A stretch of DNA of 64,000 nucleotides from Saprospiraceae bacterium (GCA_016710115.1 JADJLN010000001.1:310001-374000), one strand, 5' to 3'. Shown: positions 1 to 10,668, numbered from the stretch's first letter. The notes: generated by a model not told the origin, from the sequence alone. Program-made: numbers and translations.

Positions 1-546
1 GCCCATCGGATCTATGCCAACAGTAAATATGAAGGCGAATTGGAGGTTTGGCGAGGTATGGAGGAAGGTCTTGGTATTTCGATTGTGCTGCCAACTATTG
101 TCCTGGACCCCCTTGGTAAGGGGAGATCGACACGGGTATTGATCGATGCTGTATGTTCAGGAAATCGGCGGTATCCTGGCGGGTCGCACGGATTCGTGGA
201 CGCGCGGGATGTAGCTCAAGCAGTCATGATGCTGGTGGATCGCGGTCCGGTGCGGGAACGCATCCTGTTGAATGGCGAGAATACAAGCTATCAGCAGATC
301 CTGGATCAAATGGCGGTCGCCATGGGCCGGGATTCACGGTCTACTGTATTGTCTGAGCAGAGCGCGCTTTGGATGAATCGGATCCGACGGTGGCTGGGAC
401 GGGGCGGGCTGAGTGAGACAGAGGTCAGAATGGCATATGAGCAACGGGCTTATAACGCGGATCGGGCTGAAAAATCATATGGTATTTCGTTCAGGCCGCT
501 GGAGGAGACCATCCGGGATATGGCGCACAACTGTACATGTTTCTGA
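1..546 (+). CDS. NAD-dependent epimerase/dehydratase, 5'-truncated by window edge
   Basis: The reading frame is open from the first base, so the Rossmann N-terminus with its GxxGxxG motif lies outside the window. The visible 181 residues begin just before YANSK, which fits the YxxxK catalytic pair of extended short-chain dehydrogenases. Then come a proline-containing loop (LPTIVLDP) and a GFVDARDVAQA segment, typical of the substrate-binding half of NAD(P)-sugar or dihydroflavonol-4-reductase-like epimerases. The substrate cannot be told from this half. About 280 bp of non-coding sequence follow, holding an 8-bp-stem inverted repeat at 709-728 without a T-run, before the next gene. Confidence 0.8.
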   Translation, partial: AHRIYANSKYEGELEVWRGMEEGLGISIVLPTIVLDPLGKGRSTRVLIDAVCSGNRRYPGGSHGFVDARDVAQAVMMLVDRGPVRERILLNGENTSYQQILDQMAVAMGRDSRSTVLSEQSALWMNRIRRWLGRGGLSETEVRMAYEQRAYNADRAEKSYGISFRPLEETIRDMAHNCTCF

Positions 547-829
547 TCCAGGGCCTTCCCGAAAATCTGGTGGATCTGCGGTCCATTCTTCACGAATCAT
601 GTTTCATCCATAATGTCCATCTCATCCGGTTTCGGATGGCGGATCACCTGAAAACAGGGTTCACAGGTTTCCGGCATTCCCGATGAAAGAGATGCCCAGT
701 CCGATAAAGATCATCCTCCCGGATGATCCTCTTCCCGGCCCTTGGCTCTTCCGCAAATTCTCCCTACTTTGATACCTGCTTTCGAGCACTTGAAAAATCA
801 TTGTTGACGCAAAAAAGGGAGAACGGATT

Positions 830-2959
830 ATGAGCTATGAAACCAGAAACATCCGGAATGTCGTCCTGCTCGGACATTCCGGATCCGGGAAGACACTCTT
901 TAACGAGTGTATGTTATTTGAGGCCGGAGCGATCAACCGCCGAGGCACGATCGAAGACCAGAACACGGTCTCTGATTTCTCAGATATTGAGCAGGAACGC
1001 GGCAATTCATTGTTTACAACGCTGATGCATGTCAGCTGGAAGGATTCCAAGATCAATATCCTGGATACACCCGGTTTTGATGATTTTGTCGGTGAAGTGG
1101 TCAGTGCACTGAAGGTGGCCGATACCGCTGTGATGATGCTCAATGCACGGAGCGGAGTAGAGGTGGGTACCGAACTCATCTGGGAATATGTCGAAACGTT
1201 TGACACACCTTCCATTTTTGTGATCAACCAGATGGATCACGACAAAGCGGATTTTGATATGACGCTTGACCAGGCGGTCAAACGGTTTGGTCCGAAAGTG
1301 ATCCCGGTACAGTTTCCATATAATTCGGGTACGGGATTCAATAGCATTGTTGATGCCCTTCGTATGGTGATGTACGTCTTTCCACCCGATGGCGGAGAAC
1401 CCGAAAAGAAGCCCATACCAGACAGTGAAAAGGAGCGCGCACAGGCGATGCACAATGCGCTTGTCGAAGCAGCAGCGGAAAATGACGAAACGCTGATGGA
1501 GCACTTTTTCGAAGATGGCAACCTCTCCGAAGAAGAGTTGACAAAAGGCCTGAATATCGCTATAGCCCATCAGCAGATTTTCCCGGTATTCTGTGCATCA
1601 GCAACACGCAATATGGGAAGCGGTCGGATCATGGGCTTTATCAATGATATCTGTCCATCACCTGCCGACCGGCCACCAAAGAAACTGGAAGGTGGCAAGA
1701 CACTGAATTGCGATGCAAAGGCGCCGACCAGTCTGTTTATTTACAAGACGATGTCAGAACAACGGGTCGGGATCGTTTCCTACTTCAAGGTTTATGCGGG
1801 AACGGTGCGAAGCAGTGATGAGCTGGTCAACAGCCGCAATGGTACGCATGAACGATTTGGAAATATTTTTGTGTCAGAAGGCAAGTCGCGTGAACAGGTC
1901 AATGAACTGCAAGCCGGCGACCTCGGCGTGACAGTCAAACTGAAAGATTCACACACAAATGATACCCTGAACACGAAGGGGACAGACCTCACCATTGAAC
2001 GCATTCATTATCCGGAACCCCGGATTCGGACGGCGGTCAAGCCACCCAACAAAAGTGATACAGAGAAGGTCTCCAAGGCGCTTCATCAGATCCAGGAGGA
2101 AGATCCGACCCTGATCGTGGAGCACAGCATGGAGTTGAAACAGTTGATCCTGCACGGACAGGGACAGTTGCACCTCGATCTGGTGCGTTACCGGATCAAG
2201 AAGCTGTATGATCTGGATCTCGAATTCATCCGACCTCGAATCCCGTACCGGGAGACGATCACGAAGATGGCCAATGAGGTTTATCGTCATAAAAAGCAGA
2301 CGGGTGGTGCTGGTCAGTTTGCAGAAGTCCATATGCGCATCGAACCCTGGCATGAAGGGATGGCTGACCCGGCGGATCTGTCGGTCAGAAACAAGGACGA
2401 AGATGATCTGCCATGGGGCGGTAAACTGGTCTTTCTGTGGTGTATTGTTGGCGGGTCAATTGACACGCGCTTTTCCAACGCCATCAAAAAGGGTGTCATG
2501 AATAAAATGGCAGAAGGCCCGTTGACGGGATCCGCCTGCAGGGATATTCGCGTCAGCATCTATGATGGGAAAATGCACCCTGTCGATTCGAATGACATGG
2601 CTTTCCAGACGGCGGCGACCATGGCCTTTAAAACAGCGTTTAAAGCAGCTGCACCCCAATTAATGGAGCCGATGTACAACATTGAAGTATTGTGTCCGGA
2701 AGAATCCATGGGTGAGATCATGGGAGATCTGCAAACGCGTCGTGCGATGATCATGGGAATGGATGCGGACGGGCATTACCAGAAGATCCTGGCCCATGTA
2801 CCATTGGCAGAGCTGTACCAATATTCCTCCACGTTGCGTTCTCTGACACATGGCAGAGCCAAGCACAACAGGGAGTTCCATGAATATGCACCAGTACCTC
2901 CTGATGTCCAGCAACAACTGATCTCAGCGTACGAGGAGCATGCTGAAGATGAGGATTAA
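830..2959 (+). CDS. Elongation factor G-like translational GTPase (EF-G paralogue)
   Basis: This 709-residue protein has the full EF-G layout. The GTPase domain carries a P-loop GHSGSGKT near residue 15, G3 DTPGF near 80 and G4 NQMD near 134. Domain II, the domain III QEEDPTL segment, domain IV and a C-terminal domain V (EVLCPEESMGEIMGDLQTRR) follow. The P-loop differs from the canonical translocase signature AHIDAGKTT, placing it with the EF-G-like (FusA2 type) paralogues found beside the main EF-G in many Bacteroidota. Whether it acts in translocation, recycling or stress is not decided by sequence. It stands alone and is followed by a strong terminator. TACTTTG at 765-771 is a weak -7-like element. 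Confidence 0.88.
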   Translation: MSYETRNIRNVVLLGHSGSGKTLFNECMLFEAGAINRRGTIEDQNTVSDFSDIEQERGNSLFTTLMHVSWKDSKINILDTPGFDDFVGEVVSALKVADTAVMMLNARSGVEVGTELIWEYVETFDTPSIFVINQMDHDKADFDMTLDQAVKRFGPKVIPVQFPYNSGTGFNSIVDALRMVMYVFPPDGGEPEKKPIPDSEKERAQAMHNALVEAAAENDETLMEHFFEDGNLSEEELTKGLNIAIAHQQIFPVFCASATRNMGSGRIMGFINDICPSPADRPPKKLEGGKTLNCDAKAPTSLFIYKTMSEQRVGIVSYFKVYAGTVRSSDELVNSRNGTHERFGNIFVSEGKSREQVNELQAGDLGVTVKLKDSHTNDTLNTKGTDLTIERIHYPEPRIRTAVKPPNKSDTEKVSKALHQIQEEDPTLIVEHSMELKQLILHGQGQLHLDLVRYRIKKLYDLDLEFIRPRIPYRETITKMANEVYRHKKQTGGAGQFAEVHMRIEPWHEGMADPADLSVRNKDEDDLPWGGKLVFLWCIVGGSIDTRFSNAIKKGVMNKMAEGPLTGSACRDIRVSIYDGKMHPVDSNDMAFQTAATMAFKTAFKAAAPQLMEPMYNIEVLCPEESMGEIMGDLQTRRAMIMGMDADGHYQKILAHVPLAELYQYSSTLRSLTHGRAKHNREFHEYAPVPPDVQQQLISAYEEHAEDED

Positions 2960-2983
2960 CAGAACTGGTTCTATCATTTGACC

Positions 2984-3020
2984 AACAGCCCTGGAATGTA
3001 TATTTCGGGGCTGTTTTTTT
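2984..3020 (+). terminator. Intrinsic terminator after the EF-G paralogue
   Basis: AACAGCCC at 2984-2991 pairs with GGGCTGTT at 3008-3015 and runs straight into a T-tract, 24 bp after the stop codon. Confidence 0.85.
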
Positions 3021-3099
3021 ATTTGATGGGTCAATCTTTTATCTGACAACATTTTCTCCGGGAGAAAAAATGACAAATCTCAAATGACAAAAAACAAAT

Positions 3100-3147
3100 A
3101 AATTCCAAATTCCAAATTCCAAATTCCAAATTCCAAATTCCAAATTC
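3100..3147. repeat. Heptamer tandem repeat (AAATTCC)n
   Basis: About 6.9 head-to-tail copies of AAATTCC, perfect apart from the last unit, in the non-coding stretch after the EF-G-like gene. Confidence 0.95.
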
Positions 3148-3261
3148 AAAATTATATTTCACTGCTGGGACTCTCAGGTCACTAAAAGGCTGAGTTACAA
3201 AGAAACCCCATGTGACACTAGATTGAAATGTGTCAACCCAATTCAGGCAAGATCAAATTTT

Positions 3262-3428
3262 TTCCGATTTCCGCCTTCCCACTTCCTCTCAACGTTTCAC
3301 GCAAAGGCGCTATGCCGCAAAGTCAATTCAAGGACGCAAAGAAATTATACTCCATACACCTTTTCAATTGTCTGCTCAGGTAGTTCTAATATGGCCAACA
3401 AGTACGATATGTTTCAAAGTCACTTTCA
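3262..3428 (+). repeat. Dispersed repeat, copy 1 (inverted partner near 50.4-50.57 kb)
   Basis: The core at about 3294-3350 starts TTTCACGCAAAGGCGC and is nearly identical to the reverse complement of about 50487-50540. Looser similarity continues through TCAATTGTCTGCTCA and on to TTTCAAAG. The upstream flank of TTTCCGATTTCCG words is also shared, so the repeated unit spans about 150 bp. No terminal inverted repeats or transposase were seen. Confidence 0.85.
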
Positions 3429-3630
3429 CATTTCCTGCTTCGCCGGCAGGCCTGCGCATCTCGTTACGGCAGCTAACCGCCTTCGGCCGTTATAAAGCAG
3501 CCACTACAAATGAATCGTTTTTCGCTTTTCGACTTTCCGATTCCTGGTTCCGCCTTCCGATTTCCGACTTCCGATTTCCGAAATCATACTTGTTAAACTG
3601 CAGTCTAAAATATAGGGCCCCTCCACTCCT

Positions 3631-3674
3631 TACTCTCTACTCTCTACTCTCTACCTCTACCCTCTACCCTCTAC
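3631..3674. repeat. CTCTACT/CTCTACC tandem array at the lpxD 3' end
   Basis: Alternating TACTCTC and TACCCTC units form a pyrimidine-only array that stops exactly at the lpxD stop codon. A complementary purine array sits at the 3' end of galE (about 53308-53340). Confidence 0.85.
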
Positions 3675-4694
3675 TCAATCCCCTCCCTTCTCCAGTTTCC
3701 TGAGCCGCTTCTCCAATTCGGGCAATTGTTTGAAGACGGCATAAGACCGCATATAGTTTCTGAAGGGGATTGCCGGAGTACCGTAAACGGCTTGGTCCTT
3801 TTCCTTGATCGCACCTGCTACACCGCTCTGTGCCTGGATCTTGGTACCGTCCGCGATCTGGATATGACCCCAATGCCTACCTGACCTCCGATCTGACAGT
3901 GCATACCGATATGTGTGCTCCCGGCAATACCTGTCTGGGCAGCAATCACGGTATGCGCACCGATGCGCACATTGTGCGCAATCTGGATCAGATTGTCGAG
4001 CTTCACCCCATCCTCGATCACTGTGGATCCCATCGTAGCCCGGTCAATCGCGCAGTTTGCACCAATCTCGACATGATCGCCAAGCACCACGTTGCCGAGT
4101 TGAGGTACTTTATCATAGCTTCCATCTGCCTTGGGTGCAAAACCGAATCCATACGAGCCAATCACAGTATTACTGTGGATCATGCAGTTGTCTCCGATCT
4201 TGCAACCTTTGTACACGCGTACGCCGGGAAAAAGAACACAGTTCTTTCCAACTCGGACTCCCTTTCCAATGGATACCTGATCATGGATAATGGTTCCTTC
4301 ACCAATCTCGGCATCCTGATCAATGACGCTGAATCGACCGACACTGACATTGGCCGGAGCGACGCGGATTCGTCCACAAAGGCCTGTGGTGATATTGTAC
4401 CTGTACCGGACCGGCTCTGGTCGAACGCCTGCAGGAGAGAGGCCACCGCCATCCGGACATGATCCACCCGGATCAAGGCTGCCGAAATTGGTTGCCGGGG
4501 TGTAAACGTCCGGTCGACCACAAGAACTGAGGCCCCGGTGGTGTAAACAAACGGTTCATATTTTGAATCGGCCAGAAATGAAATCGTACCAGCGTTCCGG
4601 CTTCAATGGGAGCTGGGCCCTTGATCTCGATATCGGGGTCGCCTTCGATGTCCCCCTGGACCAATCGAGCGATCATGGCTACGGTTACTCGCAT
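3675..4694 (-). CDS. lpxD: UDP-3-O-(3-hydroxyacyl)glucosamine N-acyltransferase LpxD, frame broken
   Basis: LpxD N-acylates UDP-3-O-acylglucosamine in the third step of lipid A synthesis. Read across frames, the product starts MRVTVAMIARLV and has the uridine-binding N-domain. A left-handed beta-helix of hexapeptide repeats follows, with the catalytic-histidine segment NLIQIAHNV, and it ends in a short charged helix (LEKRLRKLEKGGD). The length of about 340 residues is normal. Three one-base breaks interrupt it: near 4589 (CC for CCC), near 4355-4370, and at the C4 run 3868-3871, where an added C restores GIGGHIQIADGTK. All motifs survive, so I infer sequencing indels rather than gene loss. 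It follows the ABC permease after 77 bp and may share its transcript. Confidence 0.85.
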
Positions 4695-4771
4695 GGCATA
4701 AAGGTAGGATACCGCTTGCAAATACAGCGATTCCTTAAGTGCAACACACGGAATAATAGCGGCGACCCGTG

Positions 4772-6168
4772 TTACCGTTGCCACCGAACTCGGGGATCTG
4801 CCCGGCTGTACAGCAGATCAGCCAGCAGCGACCCGGCCAGGGTGAGGACAGAGGCGAGAAAGAGAACTCCATACACAACAGGCCAGTCCTGGCTCAGGAT
4901 CGACGCATAGGTCAGTCGCCCCATTCCCGGAATATTAAAGATGACTTCGATGGCGACAGAACCGGCGATGGCTGCGGGCAACACAGACCCGGAACAAGGT
5001 GATCAATGGAAACAGGGCATTTCGAAACGCATGACGCCAGATCACGGCGGGAGGTCAGTCCCCGGGTCCAGGCAGCTCGTATGTAATCCTGCTTCAACTC
5101 CTGCAGCATAGCATTTCTCACCTGGCGGGTCAGGTAGGCGAGTGATCCATAGGTGAGGCAAAAGACGGGCAGGAACAGATGGCTGACCCGGATCAGGATC
5201 GTCTCAAATGCCGATGCTCCGGGTGGAATATCTCCCAGTCCGATCGAAGGAAAAAAGTCCATTCCATACACGGGGGTAGTAAAAAATACCAGCAACAAAG
5301 TACCCAGCCAGAAACCGGGAACGGAATACATGGCATACAGGAAAAATGTGGTCCATTGATCCCGCGCTGTACCGGCATGGCGCGCCATCCATACACCCAG
5401 GGGGATACTCAATCCGTAGGCAAAAAGGATGGCAAATCCGTTCATCCACAATGTCCACCAGGTGGCCTGACTGATCTTGCGCCAGACAGGCTGACCGTCG
5501 ACCCACGAACGGTGTGGGGTTCCACCAAAAAAGGAGGCCATCCATCGGTGATATCGATTGTCCCAACCATGCCACTGGAACCGGGGTATCCAGTTGGACA
5601 GGATCATGCCCTCGGGGATAGGAGGGAGAGCAGCCAATGCGGACTGTCGTTGTGCCGTGGCCAGTGAATCGGGCAAACCCGACAGGTAGGATTTTACCTG
5701 AACGGGATCTGTCAGCAGAGGGATCCGTGCGAGGTCGGTTCTGATGGAAACCATCTCCGGATTCTTTCCTGTTGGGTCAAGTTGGAGGATGGCCGTCTGG
5801 TATTGGTCGAGAACGTCATACCACTTCTGGACAACACCCGGGGATCCGGTTTGCCGGCACCACATAGAAAATGCTTCACGACGTGTAAGGGGAAGAATCC
5901 GATGCAGGGTATCCGGGAGGGACAGCGGAGTGAGACTCACATAAAAGGCGGGTAGATCCATGCCCAGTTCACGGGCAGCACGCATGTAGGCTGCCTGATG
6001 GACGCGCAAGTCACGCAAAGGCATGGCAGCTTCTGTGTCGTCATCCCGAAGGTACTGGGCGATCGGGTCGCCAGGTGCCGATTCCTGCAACCAGAATGCG
6101 AGGAAGGAGACCAGCACCAGGGTGGGGATCACAAGAAGCAGGCGCTTTCGAAAATAGGGAGACATCAT
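4772..6168 (-). CDS. DppB/OppB-type ABC transporter permease with large periplasmic insert, frame broken
   Basis: This inner-membrane permease of the peptide/nickel ABC family has TM1 (about residues 9-27), then ESAPGDP, the hallmark loop of DppB-like permeases. About 200 largely hydrophilic residues follow before the remaining TM helices and the EAA-type loop (AWTRGLTSRR...RHAFRNALFPL). Typical family members have 300-340 residues; this one has about 465, the excess being the periplasmic insert. Two breaks, near 5048 and near 4991, split the C-terminal helix block; reading across them gives GSVLPAAIAGS and a normal end. It lies 24 bp after the binding-protein gene. No second permease or ATPase gene is adjacent. 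Confidence 0.82.
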
Positions 6169-6192
6169 CGGGGTGTTAGCGACCGAACTCCC

Positions 6193-7947
6193 TTAAAGAT
6201 AGAGGAATGGCAGATAATACCCCGGGCGCATCGGTGACGGGACCATCCCACGCACAGCTTTCCGACTGATCACCGGCTCCATTGGTGAATAGAGAAAAAT
6301 AACCGGCTGATCAGCAGCGATGACTTCCTGGAATTGTTGATACAATCGATATCGCGTGGCCTGGTCCGGACTGTTTCGAATGGCCATGATGAGGCTGTCT
6401 GCCACCGGACTCCGATATCCTACCCGATTGCTTCCACCGGGTGTATCTGAATCGGAATGGAAGTACTGGTATGGATCATCATCTGCTGGCGACTGCCTGT
6501 TGCGCAGAGCCGCCAGATCATAATTTCCCTTGCCCATATCGCCCAGGATCAATTTGAAGTCCTTGGTTTCCAGAGCCACCTCAATGCCTGCCTGGCGGGC
6601 GCCTTGCTGGAGCAGCAGGCCGATATTCTGCCCTACTTCACTTCCGGCAGCAAGCAGGAGGGTGAGATGCAGTTCGACCACTTTTCCGTTCATTTTTTTA
6701 TCGACAGTGCCGTTGCCATTGGTATCCGTCCACCCGGCATCTGCCAGCAGCCGTCGGGCTTTGGATGGGTCAAATGGCACCGGGGAGATTTTGCGGTTGT
6801 AATAGGCCTTGCTGGGATGGAAAGGACCAATAATGCGTTGGCCAAGGCCGTGGAGAATGCTCTGGATACCCAGATCCAGATCCAGACAATGAGCGAGTGC
6901 ACGGCGTACCTGAGGATCGGCCAGTTTGGGATTGTGATTGTTGAGACCCAGGTAATAGTATTGCATGTACACGGGCAGGTGGGTATCAAAACCACTCTGG
7001 TCAACACTGTCGGCCTGAATGGCGGTGAAGGCAGCAGGAGTCAGTTCACCGACCACATCCAGTCCCCCATCCTGAAGCAGGGTAATGGCTGCTTGTTCAT
7101 CGGCGATGATCTTGTACCGGATCCGATTCGGTTTTGCAATAAACTGGTCATTTACCTCAGTCAGTTTATCGCCCCACCAGGATGTCTTTCGTTCGAGGAC
7201 GATCTCCTGTCCGGCATCCCATTTGGCCAACCGGTAGGGGCCTGCTCCCTGGACCATTGCTGTATCCCGTGAATAGGGATCACTGGTGAACAGAGCCGCA
7301 AATTCCGCCAGTCGCGGATCCGAAGCCGCAAGTGCCTCCGCCGAATCCGGATTTGCCAGCAAACGCAACGGAATGTCGGCCAACAGTCCATGCGGGTCAT
7401 AGATATGTGCCGGATAGAGGTTCATATTCCCTGTGGCGGGGAGTGCCAGGAAATATCGTTCAACTGTCAGTACAGAAAACCGACGAGGATTGGCGGGGTC
7501 GATGACGACATCGTGGATAAATGACAGGACGCCTCTCCAGGCATTGGCCTTGGTCAATGGGTTGAGCGCAGCTTTCAAGGTGAATACATAGTCTGCAGCA
7601 GAAATGGGAGTGCCGTCATCCCAGGTCGCTTCAGGTCGGATCTCATAGGTGTAAGCCGTTCCACCGGCTAGAATGCCCGTGTCGATCGGTGTCTCCACAG
7701 GGAGCCCAATTGCAATAACCGGCTCCAGTTCAAGAGTAATGGGGTGGTATTCGAGTAGCGGAAAGTGGGTCAGCTTGTAGACTTCGGTGGCATAACCACT
7801 CGCAGACAGCATGGGGTTGAGCCGATCGGGATCAGCGGCCAGGCGAGCCCGGATCTCTATAAATGTCGTTTCGGATTTGGGTTCGTTTTTGCAGGAGCCG
7901 ATCAGAAGAAGGCCAGCAAAGAGGATCAGGGCAAATCGATTGTTCAT
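6193..7947 (-). CDS. Extracellular solute-binding protein, family 5 (peptide type), lipoprotein
   Basis: The 584-residue protein begins with a lipoprotein signal whose lipobox LIGSC puts the acylated cysteine at residue 19. The rest matches SBP family 5 (DppA/OppA-like): a YEIRPEATWDDGTPISAADYVFTL-type region (about residues 100-125), the RYKIIADEQAAITLLQDG segment, the FHPSKAYYN ligand-lobe region and a C-terminal PVIFLYSP strand. It should capture peptides or similar ligands in the periplasm for the permease encoded 24 bp downstream. The actual substrate is unknown. It is the first gene of the minus-strand run SBP, permease, lpxD. Confidence 0.88.
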   Translation of the reverse strand: MNNRFALILFAGLLLIGSCKNEPKSETTFIEIRARLAADPDRLNPMLSASGYATEVYKLTHFPLLEYHPITLELEPVIAIGLPVETPIDTGILAGGTAYTYEIRPEATWDDGTPISAADYVFTLKAALNPLTKANAWRGVLSFIHDVVIDPANPRRFSVLTVERYFLALPATGNMNLYPAHIYDPHGLLADIPLRLLANPDSAEALAASDPRLAEFAALFTSDPYSRDTAMVQGAGPYRLAKWDAGQEIVLERKTSWWGDKLTEVNDQFIAKPNRIRYKIIADEQAAITLLQDGGLDVVGELTPAAFTAIQADSVDQSGFDTHLPVYMQYYYLGLNNHNPKLADPQVRRALAHCLDLDLGIQSILHGLGQRIIGPFHPSKAYYNRKISPVPFDPSKARRLLADAGWTDTNGNGTVDKKMNGKVVELHLTLLLAAGSEVGQNIGLLLQQGARQAGIEVALETKDFKLILGDMGKGNYDLAALRNRQSPADDDPYQYFHSDSDTPGGSNRVGYRSPVADSLIMAIRNSPDQATRYRLYQQFQEVIAADQPVIFLYSPMEPVISRKAVRGMVPSPMRPGYYLPFLYL

Positions 7948-8054
7948 GGGAAAGCGATATGTCCATAAAAATAGAAGAATTTAGAAGTCGGCAATGAGGA
8001 AGATGTGGACAACCTTCTTTTCGAATCAGGGTTTTTACATCAAAGAAGTGCAAA

Positions 8055-8944
8055 ATGGGTACGGTATTGATCGCGGGAGGTACAGGGATGATCGGGCGTC
8101 ACTGGATAGAAATGCACGGGGATGCGTTTGATGAGGTCCGGTTATTGAGTCGAACATCTGGCCGGGAAGGGAGGATCGTCCGCTATGCCTGGGATCCGTC
8201 TGCAGGGACATATGACCCGGCCGCCTTCGTGGATGTCGATTATATCATCAATCTCGCGGGAGCGGGCATTGCAGACAGGTTCTGGACAACCAGAAGAAAA
8301 CAGTTGATCCAGGACAGTCGGACGCAAAGTGTGCAAACACTGTTGAAGGGTCTTCGGGAAACAGGAGCCACGCCGCAGATGATCCTGATGGCATCAGCCA
8401 CAGGATTTTATGGCGATCGGGGATCGGATTGGGTGGACGAAGAATCCGACGCGGGAGGCGGATTTCTGGGCACGACTACGATGGCTGGGAGGCGGCCAGC
8501 ACCGCGCTGATCCAGGCAGGGTACCCGACAGCCATTTTGCGGATCGGTATTGTATTGAGTGGAAAGGGTGGGGCACTACCCAAATTGAAGATGCCGCTGA
8601 AAATGGGGATGGCCTGTTATTTTGGCAATGGAAAACAGTATATGCCCTGGATCCATATCGATGATCTGTGCAGAATGATGACCTGGTTATTACACGAACA
8701 AAAGGAAGGGATCTGGAACGGTGTGGCTCCCGAACCGGTGACCAGTCGGGAAATGGCCGACGTCATGAAACAGGTTTTTGGTGGATGGATTGTCCTGCCT
8801 GTACCTGCCTTTGCTCTCCGGCTTGCCCTTGGAGAAATGGGTGATACTGTCCTCACAGGTGCCCGGGTGCGAGCTGGAAAAGTCTTGCAAAACGGATTTA
8901 CATTCAATTTCGCGAATGTTAAGGATGCATTATTGAATGCGTGA
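8055..8944 (+). CDS. TIGR01777-family NAD(P)-binding epimerase (YfcH-like), frame broken
   Basis: The N-terminus VLIAGGTGMIGRHW is a Rossmann GxxGxxG motif. SATGFYGDRG, then LRIGIVLSGKGGALPKL and PWIHIDDL are diagnostic of the TIGR01777/YfcH subfamily of extended SDR proteins, and the C-terminal DUF1731-like segment (LPVPAFALRLALGEMG) is present. The substrate is unknown for the family. A one-base break near 8462-8470 separates GGGFLG from HDYDGWEAA; the corrected length of about 296 residues is normal. It converges with the E2 gene across about 290 bp in which no other gene or clear terminator was seen. Confidence 0.85.
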
Positions 8945-9238
8945 GAAGGAGCTTTGTTGGTTTGAGGCGGGGCCAGAGGTAAACACTACTGTAAATATTT
9001 CCCCAATGAGGCCAGGAGTGGTATACAGTATACTTGTCAAGGGTAACCTTACCAGGGTTAATTCGGATGGATCTGATACCCGGAAGCACCGATCATTCTC
9101 AGTTGATTTATTTAACCATCTCCATGATTATAAGGATGGTTCGATCTCTCTTTATCAAAAAGAGGAAACTTCAACATCAGGGCACCCGATCACGTCGTAC
9201 ACGAGCCAGGTGGCATCAATCTTCAATTGATATTCTGT

Positions 9239-10631
9239 TCAAAGCTCCCGGTTCGGATCAAAGGCCTCCAGATAATCGCCGACCCTCCGGAGGAAGGATC
9301 CACCCAGGAAGCCATCAACAACCCGGTGATCATACGCCAGGGAGAGGAACATCAGATGGCGTACAGCAATCATGTCCCCATAGGCCGTCTCGACAACTGC
9401 AGGCTTTTTCCGGATAGCTCCGGCAGCCATGATGGCCACTTGCGGCTGGTTGATGATGGGCGTACCCATGACATTCCCAAACGTACCGACATTGGTCAGT
9501 GTGAACGTACCATCCTGGATTTCCTCAGGCTTCAGCTTGTTCAGGCGGGCGCGGTTTGCCAGGTCATTGACGGTTTTCGTCAGACCGACCAAGGTTGAGA
9601 TAATCCGCCTGCTTGATGACCGGGACGATGAGGTTGCCACTGGGTAGAGCAGCAGCCATGCCGATATTGATATCTTTTTTTCGGATGATGGTCGTTCCCT
9701 GTACAGAGACATTGATCATGGGGAAATCGCCGATGGCTTTGGTCAGAGCCTCGATAAATACAGGAGTGAACGTAATCTTTTCACCGTATTTATCCTCAAA
9801 GGTCTTTTTCACTTTATTGCGCCAGTTGACCAGATTGGTCACATCGACCTCGACAAACGAAGTGACGTGCGGAGACGTCTGCTTGGACATCACCATATGG
9901 TCGGCAATCAGTTTGCGCATCCGGTCCATTTCGATGATCTCGACATTTCCACTGGCTGCCGGGGCTGATACCTCTTTCGGTGGAGCTGGTTGGGTCGCTG
10001 GTGTAGCTGGCGGTGCGGAGGGCGCAGCCTGTGGTGCCGCTGCCGCTGCAGGCTGTACACGATCAGCAGTATGCCGGTTTTCGACATACTGAAGGATATC
10101 TGTTTTTGTGACCCGGCCTCCGAGGCCGCTGCCCATGATCTGTTCGAGTTCGGTTGTGCCGATCTGTTCCTTTTGGGCAATGGTACGGACGAGTGGAGAG
10201 TAGAACCGTCCACCTGAAGAAGTGCGCGGTACGTCAACAGGTTCGGAGGATACATTGCTTGCTACCGCAGCTGATGGTGGTGCAACCTGAGGTTGGATCG
10301 GCGCAGCTGGAGGGGTTACCGGTGCTGCCTGGCCATTGCCATTGGCAGAAGCTGCTGCAGGGGCTGCCGGTTTGGCATCCTCTACCTGACCGCCTGTATT
10401 GATCCGCGCGATAGCCTGACCCACAGGGACAACATCATTTTCCTGAAACAACCACTCACCAAGTACGCCAGCGACGGGGGAAGGCACTTCCGAATCGACT
10501 TTATCTGTCGCGATCTCCAGGATCGTTTCATCCACTTCCACCTGATCGCCCGGTTTTTTCAACCAGCGCAGTATAGTAGCTTCTATGATACTCTCGCCCA
10601 TCTTGGGCATGATCAGATCGACCTGTGCCAT
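9239..10631 (-). CDS. Dihydrolipoamide acyltransferase (E2) of a 2-oxo acid dehydrogenase complex, frame broken
   Basis: E2 transfers the acyl group from lipoyl-lysine to CoA in the cytoplasm. The order is a lipoyl domain (residues about 1-76, acceptor lysine in ATDKVDSEV), a long Ala/Pro linker, an E3/E1-binding domain (FYSPLVRTIAQKEQI...GRVTKTDIL) and the catalytic domain ending DHRVVDG, the HxxxDG motif. I start at MAQVDLIMPKMGES because the longer upstream extension has no family similarity and -7 box TACCTTTG lies 29 bp upstream. One break near 9588-9595 separates ADYLNL from VGLTKTVNDL. The specificity (pyruvate, branched-chain or 2-oxoglutarate) cannot be fixed without E1 neighbours, and none is adjacent. 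Confidence 0.87.
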
Positions 10632-10660
10632 AACCTTGTTTTTCTTTCCTAGGAAGACCA

Positions 10661-10668
10661 CAAAGGTA
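10661..10668 (-). promoter_or_regulatory. -7 promoter element of the E2 gene (TACCTTTG)
   Basis: Matches the Bacteroidota -7 consensus TAnnTTTG; no clear -33 TTTG was found at 17-23 bp. It supports the chosen start 29 bp downstream. The rest of 10669-11004 holds no gene. Confidence 0.5.

Larger units (their letters stand above)
3021..3674. other. Repeat-rich intergenic region without a credible gene
   Basis: About 650 bp hold a heptamer tandem array, a long dispersed repeat, TTCCGA word repeats (about 3525-3590) and a pyrimidine-rich CTCTACT array. The open frames at 3223-3703 are composed of these repeats: the phrase RRYAAKS recurs in a frame through the other copy of the dispersed repeat near 50.5 kb. 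They are not annotated as proteins. Confidence 0.7.

Noticed and set aside
3223..3703. Overlapping open frames of 90 and 157 codons
   Set aside because: They run through tandem and dispersed repeats; the shared RRYAAKS phrase arises from the repeat itself, copied near 50.5 kb.
8937..9230. 97-codon open frame between convergent genes
   Set aside because: No similarity, no promoter, and it overlaps the end of the TIGR01777 gene.
9580..9600. Programmed frameshifting as the reason for split genes
   Set aside because: Breaks occur in unrelated housekeeping genes, in both directions, without slippery heptamers or downstream structures; sequence error is simpler.
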